64,000 bases of DNA. Source: Deltaproteobacteria bacterium. GTDB lineage: Bacteria > Desulfobacterota > Syntrophobacteria > Syntrophobacterales > Syntrophobacteraceae. The DNA is taken from positions 39,138 through 103,137 of the forward strand of contig JAJYDE010000012.1 in NCBI GenBank assembly GCA_021777755.1. The letters are read 5' to 3'. Of this stretch, positions 34,024-43,282 are shown piece by piece. A program made the translations under genes and the position numbers. How positions within the stretch are numbered: position 1 is the stretch's first letter; every line of letters starts with the position of its first letter. The notes under the pieces are model-generated. The model was not told the origin of the DNA, made no database searches, and saw nothing but the letters and a program-made list of their open reading frames with translations.

Positions 34024-36027
34024 TCAAATCATGCGTCCGACTTCATGCCCCTGGTGCACGGCGTCAAAGGCCAGGGCTATGCGGCCGGCGTCGCCGGCGA
34101 TTTTAAAGTCAATATTTTTCCGTTCGAGCACTTTGGCCAGTTCGCTCACAGGAACCGCGCCCGCGGCGATAACCACCGAGTCGGCCTTGATCTCTTCGAC
34201 CTTGTCCCCCGTTTGGACCTTAACGGTGGATTGCGTTATCTCAAGGGCTCGGGTCTTGACCCGCACCTTGATTCCGGCGCGCCTGAGATCCTGCATCATC
34301 ACCCACTTGGTGCTTATCCCGATGTCTTTGCCCACCTGGTCGAGCATTTCGATGAGGGTGACGTTTTTGGAGCCGCGGGTGGCCAGTTCGTACAGGGTCT
34401 CAAAGCTTTCGGCCTTGTTTACCAGAAGAAACTTCAAGGCCTCGGCGGGCAGTGTCCCCTTTTCGGCCAGAAAAAGAGCCGTTTCCACCCCAACGGCGCC
34501 CCCGCCGATCACCACGACGTTTTCTCCCGTGGCCGCCCGGTCGGCCAGCACATCCCAGGCCTGGACCACATGGGGCAAATCAATGCCGGGTACCGGCGGC
34601 TTAAGCGGCTTGGCGCCGGTAGCCAGAATTACCGCATCGGGCCTTCGGGAGTCAAGGAGCGCTTCGTCCACGGTCGTGTTCAGATGGACCTCGATGTCTT
34701 GAAGCGAAACCCGGGTCGCAAGGTCTTGGGCAAGTCGGGCGAATTCGCCGCGGCCGGGGGGAAGCGCGGCCAGGAAAAGCTGGCCGCCAAGGCGTCCGGC
34801 CTGTTCGTAGAGGCTCACCTCGTGACCCTTGGCGCGGGCGGCCAGGGCGGCGCTCATCCCCGCCGGGCCCCCGCCTATGACCATCACCTTCCTGGTCTGG
34901 CCGGCCCTTTCAATCGCCCGGTCCTTTTCGTGGCCGGCCATCGGGTTGCACATACATTCCACGGGCTTTAGCTTGAAAAGATTATCAAAGCAGCCCTGTG
35001 CGCAGCCGATACAGTGAACGATTTCCTTCTCACGCCCCGTGCGCGCTTTTTCCGGAAGTTGCGGGTCGGCGATAAGGCTGCGGCCCATGGCCACCATGTC
35101 GCAATAGCCGTCCCGGATAAGTTCCCTGGCAAGGTCGGGATCATTGATTCTGTGGCTGGCTATGACCGGCACCGACACCTGGAGCTTGATCTTTCGGGCC
35201 AGGTAGGCATAGGTGCCCGGAGGCACATTGGTGGTTAACTGCGGCACCCTCGCTTCATGCCAGCTTCCCTTGACACACAGGGCGTCCACCCCGCATTCCC
35301 CCACAAGCCGCTTCGCGTATTCCCCCAGTTCCTCACCCCGCATCCCGCCCTCCATGAAGTCATTATTGTCCATGCGGGCAATCACGGGATAATCCGGGCC
35401 GAGGGCCTTGCGCACGGCCCGCATCACTTCGAGGCCGAAGCGCATCCGGTTTTCAAGGCTTCCGCCGTATTCGTCCACCCTCTTGTTGGTAACCGGAGAC
35501 AGAAACTCGCTTATGAGATACCCCGTCCCGTTAAGGACTTCCACGGCGTCATAGCCGCAAATTTTAACCCTCGCGGCCGCCGCGGCGAATGCCTCGATCG
35601 TCTTCCGTATGCCCTCGATATCGAGTTCGTCGGGGACTTCCTTTGTGAGGGTCGAGGCAATGGCCGAGGGGGCAACGGGTCTTTTCCCGCCCATCAGGGC
35701 CGAATGGGAATAACGGCCCGAATGGTTTATCTGGACCGCGGCTCTTGCTCCGTTGTCCTTAATCGCCCCGGCCAGACGGGTGAGGCCGGGAATGAATTCG
35801 TCGCTATGGGCGCCCATGGCCAGTGCAAAGCCCGAGACCTCGTCGACCGTGGCGTTTCCCACAACGATCATGCCCGCACCTCCCCTGGCCCGTTCGGCGT
35901 AGAAGTCAACCATCCGGTCGGTGACCTTGAAATCCTTGGCCATCGCCAAGTGCATGGCCGGAAGATAGATCCTGTTTTTAATCGTGAGATTTTTGATCGT
36001 GATCGGCTCGAACAAAGGGTCTTTCAT
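34024..36027 (-). CDS. NADH:flavin oxidoreductase / 2,4-dienoyl-CoA reductase type
   Basis: A 667-residue three-domain enzyme: an N-terminal Old-Yellow-Enzyme FMN barrel (about 1-340), a [4Fe-4S] cysteine cluster (C-I-G-C-A-Q-G-C then C-M-C-N-P), then FAD- and NAD-binding domains (V-I-G-G-G-P-A-G near 390 and V-I-G-G-G-A-V-G near 510). Electrons pass from NAD(P)H through FAD and Fe-S to FMN and reduce an activated C=C, as in dienoyl-CoA reductase and bile-acid or trimethylamine-type relatives. It is first gene of a minus-strand unit, divergent from a GlxA-type regulator that may control it. Substrate unknown. Confidence 0.88.
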   Translation of the reverse strand: MKDPLFEPITIKNLTIKNRIYLPAMHLAMAKDFKVTDRMVDFYAERARGGAGMIVVGNATVDEVSGFALAMGAHSDEFIPGLTRLAGAIKDNGARAAVQINHSGRYSHSALMGGKRPVAPSAIASTLTKEVPDELDIEGIRKTIEAFAAAAARVKICGYDAVEVLNGTGYLISEFLSPVTNKRVDEYGGSLENRMRFGLEVMRAVRKALGPDYPVIARMDNNDFMEGGMRGEELGEYAKRLVGECGVDALCVKGSWHEARVPQLTTNVPPGTYAYLARKIKLQVSVPVIASHRINDPDLARELIRDGYCDMVAMGRSLIADPQLPEKARTGREKEIVHCIGCAQGCFDNLFKLKPVECMCNPMAGHEKDRAIERAGQTRKVMVIGGGPAGMSAALAARAKGHEVSLYEQAGRLGGQLFLAALPPGRGEFARLAQDLATRVSLQDIEVHLNTTVDEALLDSRRPDAVILATGAKPLKPPVPGIDLPHVVQAWDVLADRAATGENVVVIGGGAVGVETALFLAEKGTLPAEALKFLLVNKAESFETLYELATRGSKNVTLIEMLDQVGKDIGISTKWVMMQDLRRAGIKVRVKTRALEITQSTVKVQTGDKVEEIKADSVVIAAGAVPVSELAKVLERKNIDFKIAGDAGRIALAFDAVHQGHEVGRMI

Positions 36028-36180
36028 GGCTCATCATCCTTTATGCTGGTCAAAGCTTTCCCGTAGTCTTTCCGGTTTTTACCGTAAACTACAATAGTAG
36101 GTTGACAGCAAAAAGATAAAGTGGCATATCCGACAAAAATCACGCCAAAAGTGCCATCTTCGCCGTGAAGGAGAATGCTT

Positions 36181-37173
36181 ATGGCCCATATAACCCTGTT
36201 CGCCCACCCGAATTGTTCGCTTTCCAGCATCTTCGGCCCCATGGACGCCCTTGCCATGGCCAATCTTTGGCGTCAAACCCTGGAAGGGGAAAAATACGAC
36301 GGGGCTCCTCTTTTTACCTGGGATATCGTGAGCATTGACGGCAAACCGGTCAAGGGGTATGGCGGGGTGGTTATCGAGCCCCATCGGTCGATTGACGAGG
36401 TGGAGCGAACCGATTTCATCTTGCTACCCGCGTTTTTGCCCCCTTTCGAGTTTATCGGAAAAACACCCTGGCGGCTTCTCACCTGGCTCCAAGACCAGCA
36501 CTCCAAAAACACCCTGATAGGTGCGACCTGCACCGGAACGTTTCTTCTGGCCGAAACCGGACTGCTAAGGGGCAAGGTCGCGACGACCAACTGGGTCTAT
36601 GCCCGATTTTTCAAAAGACTCCACCCCGAGGTCCGCCTGGAGCAGGAAAGGATTCTTTGCGTGGACGGCGGGCTGATTACCTCGGGGGCGACGACCTCCT
36701 TTCTGGATCTGTCCCGCTATCTGATAAAAAAATTTGGTTCCGAGGAGCTGGCCTTCTGTTGCGCCAAGTCCCTGCTGGTCGATTCCGGCGTGCGGAGCCA
36801 ATCGCCCTACTTTATCTTCGATTTTCAGAAAAATCACACGGATCATAAAATTCTGGAAGCCCAGACCCATATGGAAGGCAACCTCACCGAGAGCTTTTCT
36901 CTCGACGAGTTGGCGACGGGTCTTGGCATCAGCCCCCGCCATTTCAAAAGGCGCTTTAAAAGCGCCACGGGCGATTCTCCCCTGGCTTATCTCCAGCGGT
37001 TGCGCGTGGAGGCGGCCAAGCAAAGGCTGGAGACCACCCGCGAAACGGTCGACGAGATTACCTCGCAGGTGGGTTATGAAGACACAAACTCATTTCGGCG
37101 GCTTTTCCGAAAATTCACCGGTCTTTCCCCGCGAGAGTATCGGGAGCGTTTTGCGCGGGCTGAAGGCCAGTAG
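36181..37173 (+). CDS. GlxA-family AraC transcriptional regulator
   Basis: A 330-residue regulator. It has an N-terminal DJ-1/PfpI-like domain with the pseudo-nucleophile cysteine in A-T-C-T-G-T-F-L-L-A, and a C-terminal AraC double helix-turn-helix (S-L-D-E-L-A-T-G-L-G-I-S...S-Q-V-G-Y-E-D-T-N-S-F-R-R-L-F-R). It is likely to sense a small metabolite and activate transcription, plausibly of the divergent flavin oxidoreductase operon, with which it shares a 150-base spacer. GGAG is seven bases before the ATG at 36181; the ATG at 36175 is too close to it. Confidence 0.9.
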   Translation: MAHITLFAHPNCSLSSIFGPMDALAMANLWRQTLEGEKYDGAPLFTWDIVSIDGKPVKGYGGVVIEPHRSIDEVERTDFILLPAFLPPFEFIGKTPWRLLTWLQDQHSKNTLIGATCTGTFLLAETGLLRGKVATTNWVYARFFKRLHPEVRLEQERILCVDGGLITSGATTSFLDLSRYLIKKFGSEELAFCCAKSLLVDSGVRSQSPYFIFDFQKNHTDHKILEAQTHMEGNLTESFSLDELATGLGISPRHFKRRFKSATGDSPLAYLQRLRVEAAKQRLETTRETVDEITSQVGYEDTNSFRRLFRKFTGLSPREYRERFARAEGQ

Positions 37174-37558
37174 ATTTGTAAAGGGGCGGGGCAAGGGACA
37201 GAAGCGCGGAGAGCCGCGTGACCCGGATCGCGGGCGCCTGCGGCGCCAAAATTCATTTTCACATTCGGCGTTGTCCGCCAGGATGTTTGCGGATGGACCC
37301 TGGGCCAAACGCGGTGTTAAGAGTTCGCGCGTATATCCCTCGTCTTGACGCACGGGCTAAATCTCCCTGGATTACTAAGACATACAGTGATATACCCTCC
37401 AAACGGGGCGTATTGACACTCTTTCCGGCTTTTACGCTGCTCGTTCTTCCGCATCACCCCATTCAGACAATTAATTACCTGGCGTCTGGCCTTGGCGCAA
37501 TGTCCAAGGCCCGGGCAATCTGGTGAACATAACTCAATATGCAAGGCGGTGACACAAA
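37174..37558. other. Gene-free spacer before the defence operon
   Basis: This 385-base spacer holds no supportable gene. It must contain the promoter of the nine-gene operon, but I see only weak -35-like TTGACA/TTGACG strings (near 37350 and 37413) without a good -10. AAGGCGGTG just upstream of 37559 serves as ribosome site. No att-like repeats are evident by eye. Confidence 0.5.
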
Positions 37559-40366
37559 ATGCTTGGATTGAAACTTCGGGACGAGTTCCTCCAGGTGCAC
37601 ATGCCCGGGACGGCGATATCGCTTCGAACAAGCGATAATAAGGGCGCCGCCCAGAAGTCTCCCGACCAGATATTGTCCATCACCTACCCCACGGATGATG
37701 TACGGGTTGCGCTAAAGGCCCTCAGCGTCAATCAACACGGTCGCCCGATCCTGCTCATGGGAGACCGGGGGCGCGGCAAGTCTCATATCATGGCTGTGAT
37801 GCATCACGCCATTCAGTCTCCGCACATTGTGGAAGGTTGGCTCAAAGAATGGTCTGAAAGACTGGGCGGCGATGAACTTAAATCGATTCAATTGGTGGAA
37901 GGATACGTACCCATCTCTGAGCCGGTTCATAACCATGAATACCTGCTGCTCTGGGACCTGATCTTTGACCGTCACCCTAAAGGTCAATATTATCGCGGGC
38001 AGTTCGAGGGCATGTCCCAATCTTTTCCGCCTCGAACACTGCTTGAAAAAATGTTCGAGGATAAACCGACCTGCCTCATCCTGGATGAATTTCAGACATG
38101 GTTTACCGGATTGCCTGAAAAAGATCCGAGGACGGGTCTGTTTATCAGGAAATACGCTTTCAATTTTGTGCAGGTTCTTTCGGAAATAGCCAAAGATCGC
38201 CCCGAGATCCTGATTTTTGTCAGCTCGGTTCTGGACAACCAGAACGAAGCTTTTCAGCAGATCCATCGCCAGGGGCCGGTCGTTATCGACTTTAGAGGCC
38301 CCTCCGCCAGGCAGGATAGGGAAAAGCTCCTGTTGCATCGGCTCTTTGAAAACAGGCGCAATATTACGGGCGAAGAGGTCCGGGGAATAGCCGGCGCGTA
38401 TGGCGCCGAAAGATTTCGATTGCTGCACGCCGGAAAATCCGAGGTCGAAAAGGAACGAATTCAGCGGGAGGTTTTCGACTGCTGGCCGTTTAGCCCGGAA
38501 TTGCTCGATCTTCTCGAATACCAAATTCTTCTTTCTCAGGCCGCCCAGGAGACGCGCGACATGATTCGCATCCTGGCCAGGGTGTTCCGGACGCGTGGGG
38601 ACTTGACGCCCATGATTACCCCGGCTGATTTTTTCGTCGATGGAGAATCCGAAGAAGTTCAGACTCTGGTCGACTCGATCGCCGTCCAGGCCGGCCAGGA
38701 GAAACTGCGCCAAATCGCCCAGGCAAACCTTAAGACCGTTCGGGAATCGGGCGCGGACATTCCCGATGCAAGAGAGCTGGTAAGCTCGATCTGGATGAGA
38801 TCGATGTCGCCGGGCAAAACGGCTGGAGGCTATCCCGTTCAGCTCCACCTCGATGTAACCAAAGCCAATGCCATAGACGATAACGCTTTCCAGGCCGAAC
38901 TGGCGCTTCTCATCGAAAACAGCGTGAACATCCACGGCGATGAGACGCCCGGGGGCCCGCTCTGGTTTGGCGTCCAGGAAAATCCCAGGGCCAAGGTCAG
39001 GGCCTGCGCAAAGAACAACAAGCTCTGGCAGCCGGGCGCGGTTTCCACCGGCGGCCAGTCGGTCTATCCCGGCAGGGACATTTCCCACATCAGGGCTACT
39101 CTGCGCCACATACTCGTCCCCGAGACCACCCAGCCCCCAACCAGGGTGATCGTCCTCGGCCCTGCCTGGAAGGACGATCCGTGGAACGATGTGGAGGATG
39201 CCGATAAGCCGGCCAAGTGGGGCAGGCCGGTGCTTCTGGTAATCCCCGACCAGGTCAATGGCGGCCAGGAGAACATCTCCGCCTGCCTGGGGGCCTGGCT
39301 GGCAAAGCAAGTCCCGACACGGCGCAATACAGTCCGTTTCCTGCTGCCGGCAGGCGACGGTAAGGGACTCTTTACGGACGCCGAACTGCTGTACTCCGCC
39401 CGATGCGGTTTTCTTTGTTCCCGGGAAGCCTGGGGAGCCGACGCAACCTACAGGGCGCTGTTCCAGGATTTTGATCGTCTACTTCGCCAGTCTTTGAAAG
39501 GCCGTTTCAATCGATTTGCCATTTTGCAAAAATGGGATTACCAGCAGCCGGCAAACTGCGTTTTTGATGTCGCCAAAATTTCCGCCCAGGGGAATGATAT
39601 CCCCTCGGCGGTCGAAGCCAAAATCGTGAAGGACCTGTTCGACCAGGAAGAGTTTAAAACTTTCGTTTTGAAGCTCGCACGGGATTCCGATTTTGTTGGC
39701 GCCTTGATGGATGACCTGATTGAACCGCCCCCGCCAAATTCCGGGGATGCAATTCCGTTCCTGGGAGAGACCAGGGCTTACGAAGCCATACTCGACCTCG
39801 CAGCCGAAGGCCTGTTGGTTCTAAACGTCAATGGGACCTGGATCGGAAGGCGGAACGAGGACGCAACTTTCGAAGAGGCCAGAAATCATATCAGAGCCAA
39901 GGCCTTTCGGACAGGTCAGGAAATGCGCAAGGTCCAACTGGGCCTGCCGGAAGCGGTAGGCGGCGGAACGGTTACCGTGGAAACCACTCGGGCGGGCGGG
40001 GTTGAGCGGGGGACTTGTCCAACCCTCACTCCGGGCGCGGTCCCGCAGCCGGAAAAAACGGGAACTGCAACCGTAATATTTCCGGCGCCGCCGGATGGAG
40101 GGCAGGACGACGATTCGCCGCCCATTGTGGAAAGCCCCGCTCCAAAACCGCTGTCCGTGATCAAAAAGACCGAAGAACCCGCAACCGGCATCAATCTGTC
40201 CGGAAGCTTCGAATCCTGGGGAGTCTCTTCCAGCCGGACAATCGATAAAGCCAGGATAGAATTTTCCGGCCTCAACGTCCAGCAGGTGAAACAGATTCTG
40301 CAGCGAATCCCTTCCGCCTTCAAGGCTTCCCTGGAAGTCGAGTACGAGGAAGGAGGAGAGCAGTGA
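37559..40366 (+). CDS. DUF499 family ATPase, BrxC/PglY-like
   Basis: A 935-residue P-loop ATPase. Walker A reads G-D-R-G-R-G-K-S at residues 68-75, and Walker B is L-I-L-D-E at about 173-177. The N-terminal block through the Walker motifs is typical of DUF499 proteins, large ATPases found in methylation-based phage-defence loci. The C-terminal 150 residues include a Pro/Gly-rich linker before a last small alpha/beta domain. It is the likely motor or scaffold that couples the methyltransferase and PglZ. It is first of nine genes and its stop overlaps the next gene's GTG as GTGA. Confidence 0.85.
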   Translation: MLGLKLRDEFLQVHMPGTAISLRTSDNKGAAQKSPDQILSITYPTDDVRVALKALSVNQHGRPILLMGDRGRGKSHIMAVMHHAIQSPHIVEGWLKEWSERLGGDELKSIQLVEGYVPISEPVHNHEYLLLWDLIFDRHPKGQYYRGQFEGMSQSFPPRTLLEKMFEDKPTCLILDEFQTWFTGLPEKDPRTGLFIRKYAFNFVQVLSEIAKDRPEILIFVSSVLDNQNEAFQQIHRQGPVVIDFRGPSARQDREKLLLHRLFENRRNITGEEVRGIAGAYGAERFRLLHAGKSEVEKERIQREVFDCWPFSPELLDLLEYQILLSQAAQETRDMIRILARVFRTRGDLTPMITPADFFVDGESEEVQTLVDSIAVQAGQEKLRQIAQANLKTVRESGADIPDARELVSSIWMRSMSPGKTAGGYPVQLHLDVTKANAIDDNAFQAELALLIENSVNIHGDETPGGPLWFGVQENPRAKVRACAKNNKLWQPGAVSTGGQSVYPGRDISHIRATLRHILVPETTQPPTRVIVLGPAWKDDPWNDVEDADKPAKWGRPVLLVIPDQVNGGQENISACLGAWLAKQVPTRRNTVRFLLPAGDGKGLFTDAELLYSARCGFLCSREAWGADATYRALFQDFDRLLRQSLKGRFNRFAILQKWDYQQPANCVFDVAKISAQGNDIPSAVEAKIVKDLFDQEEFKTFVLKLARDSDFVGALMDDLIEPPPPNSGDAIPFLGETRAYEAILDLAAEGLLVLNVNGTWIGRRNEDATFEEARNHIRAKAFRTGQEMRKVQLGLPEAVGGGTVTVETTRAGGVERGTCPTLTPGAVPQPEKTGTATVIFPAPPDGGQDDDSPPIVESPAPKPLSVIKKTEEPATGINLSGSFESWGVSSSRTIDKARIEFSGLNVQQVKQILQRIPSAFKASLEVEYEEGGEQ

Positions 40367-41316
40367 GCATCGACTGGCTCCGATTGATCCTCGACTCCCC
40401 ATCCCCGGAAGCCGCCTGGACGGATATATTCGGCGCACTTCTGAACGTGGCCGGGGCAAGCCCTTCTCCCGTCGCGATTCATGACGCCACGGTGGTCCCG
40501 GATCGCCTCTTGAGCGAGGCCGCCTGGGAGCTTTGGAAGGCTTATCCGAACCATCGGGAGAAAACCTCGGCCTTGCTCAAGGAGTGGACGAGCGACACCG
40601 GCCCCAAAGCGGTTCTCATCCTTGACGCGCTCTCGCTTCGGGAATTGCCGCTCATTTTGGGGGGCGCCCAAACAAGAGGTATCCAGCCCGTGCGGATCAA
40701 AGTCACCGGCTCGGAGTGCCCGTCGACTACCGACCAATTCGCCCACGCCCTCGGGTTGCAGTCAAGAAGCGCTCTGGCCAACGACTCCAAGCCCTCCGAT
40801 TTCGCCCTGTTCGGTTCCGCCTGTTACACGGATGTTTTCAGTCATCCCTTTGAGGATTGTGCGATTCCGCCATCCCCCAACGTTGTAATCTGGCATTCCT
40901 GGCTCGATGACCACATTCACCTCTATAAAAAATTACCCGATCAAATAGCCGGTATCGCATCCACAATTCTACAGGGCGACGGCTTTTGGCGCTTTGTCGA
41001 CAAACTCCGCCAGGGTCGCGGCCTGGTCATCACTTCGGATCATGGGTACGCGGTGAGCAAAAGATTTTCCTCCGAGGTGGAAGACCCCGACGCCATCGCC
41101 ATCTTGCGCGAGGCCTTCGGCGCGTCACGGAGCAAAGCCGCGTCCGAACCCCCGAAGCAAAGTTTCATGCCTCCCATCGTGATGACCGCTAATGGACGCA
41201 ATGTGGTTATGGGGCAGAGGAAATGGAAGGTCCAGGGCGCGTTTCCCGATATCTGTCATGGCGGGATGAGCCTGCTGGAGGTGGCCGTGCCCTGGATTGA
41301 ACTGCCAGGTTTGTGA
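40363..41316 (+). CDS. pglZ: Minimal PglZ-domain protein
   Basis: A 317-residue alkaline-phosphatase-superfamily protein. Metal-binding candidates are Asp88 in L-I-L-D-A-L-S, Asp226 and His227 in T-S-D-H-G, and His299 in C-H-G-G-M-S-L-L-E, with Ser90 or a neighbour as possible nucleophile. PglZ is a signature of BREX-type phage defence. Most defence PglZ proteins are 650-900 residues, so this one seems to consist of the core domain only. GTG start, overlapping the ATPase gene by four bases. Nuclease or phosphodiesterase activity has been shown for related proteins but its role here is inferred. Confidence 0.85.
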   Translation: MSIDWLRLILDSPSPEAAWTDIFGALLNVAGASPSPVAIHDATVVPDRLLSEAAWELWKAYPNHREKTSALLKEWTSDTGPKAVLILDALSLRELPLILGGAQTRGIQPVRIKVTGSECPSTTDQFAHALGLQSRSALANDSKPSDFALFGSACYTDVFSHPFEDCAIPPSPNVVIWHSWLDDHIHLYKKLPDQIAGIASTILQGDGFWRFVDKLRQGRGLVITSDHGYAVSKRFSSEVEDPDAIAILREAFGASRSKAASEPPKQSFMPPIVMTANGRNVVMGQRKWKVQGAFPDICHGGMSLLEVAVPWIELPGL

Positions 41317-41330
41317 AAGGGGAGTAATCC

Positions 41331-42737
41331 ATGAAAATCCGGGTGAAAAACCTTGGAGCGCTAAAACAGGCCGAATTCGAGATCGGCAAATTGACCATCA
41401 TATGCGGCTGCAACAATACCGGAAAGACTTATGCAACTTATGCACTTTTCGGCTTCCTTTACTTCTGGAAAATGTCGCTGCCTGTTACCGTTCCCGATGC
41501 CAAAGTATCCGAGCTTCTTGCTGAAGGGACCGCAAGTATAAACATCCAGGAATATATTGAAAACGCGCCGAAGATAATCAATGAAGGATGCAAGATATAC
41601 GTTAAGCAACTGCCCACCGTGTTCGCCTCCAATCAGAAGATGTTCATGGAAACCGAGTTCCAGGTGAGTCTCGATCCGGCCGACATTCGACCGATCGAAT
41701 CATTCGAAATGCGGATAGGGGCGACAAAAAACGTTTTGTTTTCCATCTCAAAAACAAAAGAGAGCGATGAGGTGGTAATCACGCTGCTGGTGGAAAAAGA
41801 TAAGATCCGGATCCCCAGGGATATTATCAAGCAGTCGATCGGCGATGCGATCAAAGACATCATATTCGGCCATCTTTTCCCGCATCCGTTTATAGCCAGC
41901 GCGGAAAGAACAGGCGCCGCCATCTTTCGAAAGGATCTCAATTTTGCCAGGAATCGCCTGCTGGAGCAGATGGGCAGCATGGAAAAAGAAATAGATGCGT
42001 TCGAACTTCTGACCAAGGTCTACAGCGATTACGCTCTTCCGGTGAAGACAAATGTCGATTTTACCCGGCAGCTTGAAGATTTTGCAAAACGGGAAAGCTT
42101 CATCGCTCAAGAATATCCACAGTTGTTGGATGATTTTGGCAAAATAATCGGCGGGGAATATGCGGTCACAAGAAACGATGAACTTTATTATATTCCCAAC
42201 AGGAAAAGTATCAAACTGACAATGGACGAAAGTTCCAGCGCGGTGCGGTCTCTTCTGGACATAGGGTTCTACCTTCGCCATGTGGCGCAGCGCGGAGATC
42301 TACTCATGGTCGACGAGCCTGAGCTGAACCTGCACCCGGAAAATCAGCGGCGCGTGGCGAGGCTTTTTGCAAGATTGGTTAACATTGGCGTCAGGGTTTT
42401 CATAACGACACACAGCGACTATATAGTCAAAGAACTAAACACTCTGATAATGCTTAACCATGACAGGCCGCAGTTAAAGAAAATAATGGAGGAGGAAGGC
42501 TATAAGTCTGAGGAGTTGATTAACGCTGAGGTCATAAAGGTTTACATTGCGGAAGAAGCGCCGGTCAAACTGGATGGAGGGGTTCGGAAAAGGAATCACA
42601 TGACCCTTGTGCCGGCGGATATCGATCCCGAACTTGGAATCGAAGCCAGCAGCTTTGATAGAACCATCGATGATATGAATCGCGTTCAGGAAGCTATCCT
42701 GTTCAGCGGTGAGGAGCAGGATTCATGTTCGATCTGA
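41331..42737 (+). CDS. SMC/ABC-type AAA ATPase (first ATPase-nuclease module)
   Basis: A 468-residue ABC-type ATPase of the AAA_15/AAA_21 kind. Walker A is G-C-N-N-T-G-K-T (26-33). The signature region S-S-S-A-V-R-S-L is followed by Walker B L-L-M-V-D-E-P-E-L-N (Asp328-Glu329) and the H-loop T-T-H-S-D. The middle 200 residues form the coiled-coil insertion. Such ATPases act as sensors in Gabija, Septu, PARIS and retron systems, usually with a nuclease partner. That partner is probably the next gene, which overlaps this one by 13 bases. The base composition is lower in GC than the flanking pglZ and helicase genes. Confidence 0.85.
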   Translation: MKIRVKNLGALKQAEFEIGKLTIICGCNNTGKTYATYALFGFLYFWKMSLPVTVPDAKVSELLAEGTASINIQEYIENAPKIINEGCKIYVKQLPTVFASNQKMFMETEFQVSLDPADIRPIESFEMRIGATKNVLFSISKTKESDEVVITLLVEKDKIRIPRDIIKQSIGDAIKDIIFGHLFPHPFIASAERTGAAIFRKDLNFARNRLLEQMGSMEKEIDAFELLTKVYSDYALPVKTNVDFTRQLEDFAKRESFIAQEYPQLLDDFGKIIGGEYAVTRNDELYYIPNRKSIKLTMDESSSAVRSLLDIGFYLRHVAQRGDLLMVDEPELNLHPENQRRVARLFARLVNIGVRVFITTHSDYIVKELNTLIMLNHDRPQLKKIMEEEGYKSEELINAEVIKVYIAEEAPVKLDGGVRKRNHMTLVPADIDPELGIEASSFDRTIDDMNRVQEAILFSGEEQDSCSI

Positions 42738-43282
42738 GCGTGATGCGAGAGCTCCTGGTTGACGAAATTGTCAGCTCGGCGGGGGCCGAGCATGGGCGAT
42801 GCTTCGCTCTATTAAAGGAAGACGCTCCTGACTCGAAGCTGAAGCCAGTCAAGATTTTTGATGTGTCGCCGAATTCGGTGCTCATAAAACTGGATAAATC
42901 CGAACAACCCAAAACTCTCCTGCAAGAGGGGCGTGGGCAAAGACAAAGATGCGATTACGTTCTGCTCACCATATATCAAGACAGGCCCCTCATGCTTTTC
43001 GTGGAAATGAAGTCCAGGACAGCCAAGAAACCGGAGATACAAAGGCAATTCAAGGGTGCGGAATGCATAATGGATTATTGCAATTCGGTTTTGAAACGAT
43101 TCCACGATCAAGAGGATTTTCTGGGCCAATTCCAAAAGCGATTCATTGTTTTTTATAAATCCGGGCTTACTAAACAACGCACCAGGCCTGTCCTTCACCC
43201 TCATAAAAACGATACGCCCGAGAGAGCCTACAAGTACCCGAACCCTTACAATCCCCCATTGAAAAGCCTGATTTCGCTATGA
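42725..43282 (+). CDS. PD-(D/E)XK nuclease-like protein
   Basis: A 185-residue protein with a PD-(D/E)XK-like core: Asp77 in R-C-D-Y-V-L-L, and Glu94-Met-Lys96 in L-F-V-E-M-K-S-R, with conserved-looking K-x-Q and Y-K motifs following. These fit a restriction-endonuclease-like active site. The partner would be the ATPase encoded just upstream, which it overlaps, with a four-base ATGA overlap to the methyltransferase gene downstream. Its role is probably as effector of the ATPase, or as an extra nuclease of the whole system. I do not recognise the exact family, so the assignment rests on the motif. Confidence 0.62.
   Translation: MFDLSVMRELLVDEIVSSAGAEHGRCFALLKEDAPDSKLKPVKIFDVSPNSVLIKLDKSEQPKTLLQEGRGQRQRCDYVLLTIYQDRPLMLFVEMKSRTAKKPEIQRQFKGAECIMDYCNSVLKRFHDQEDFLGQFQKRFIVFYKSGLTKQRTRPVLHPHKNDTPERAYKYPNPYNPPLKSLISL

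Noticed and set aside
37712..39310. 532-codon minus-strand frame in the DUF499 gene
   Set aside because: Shadow frame without ribosome site or motifs, covering the Walker motif region of the plus-strand ATPase.
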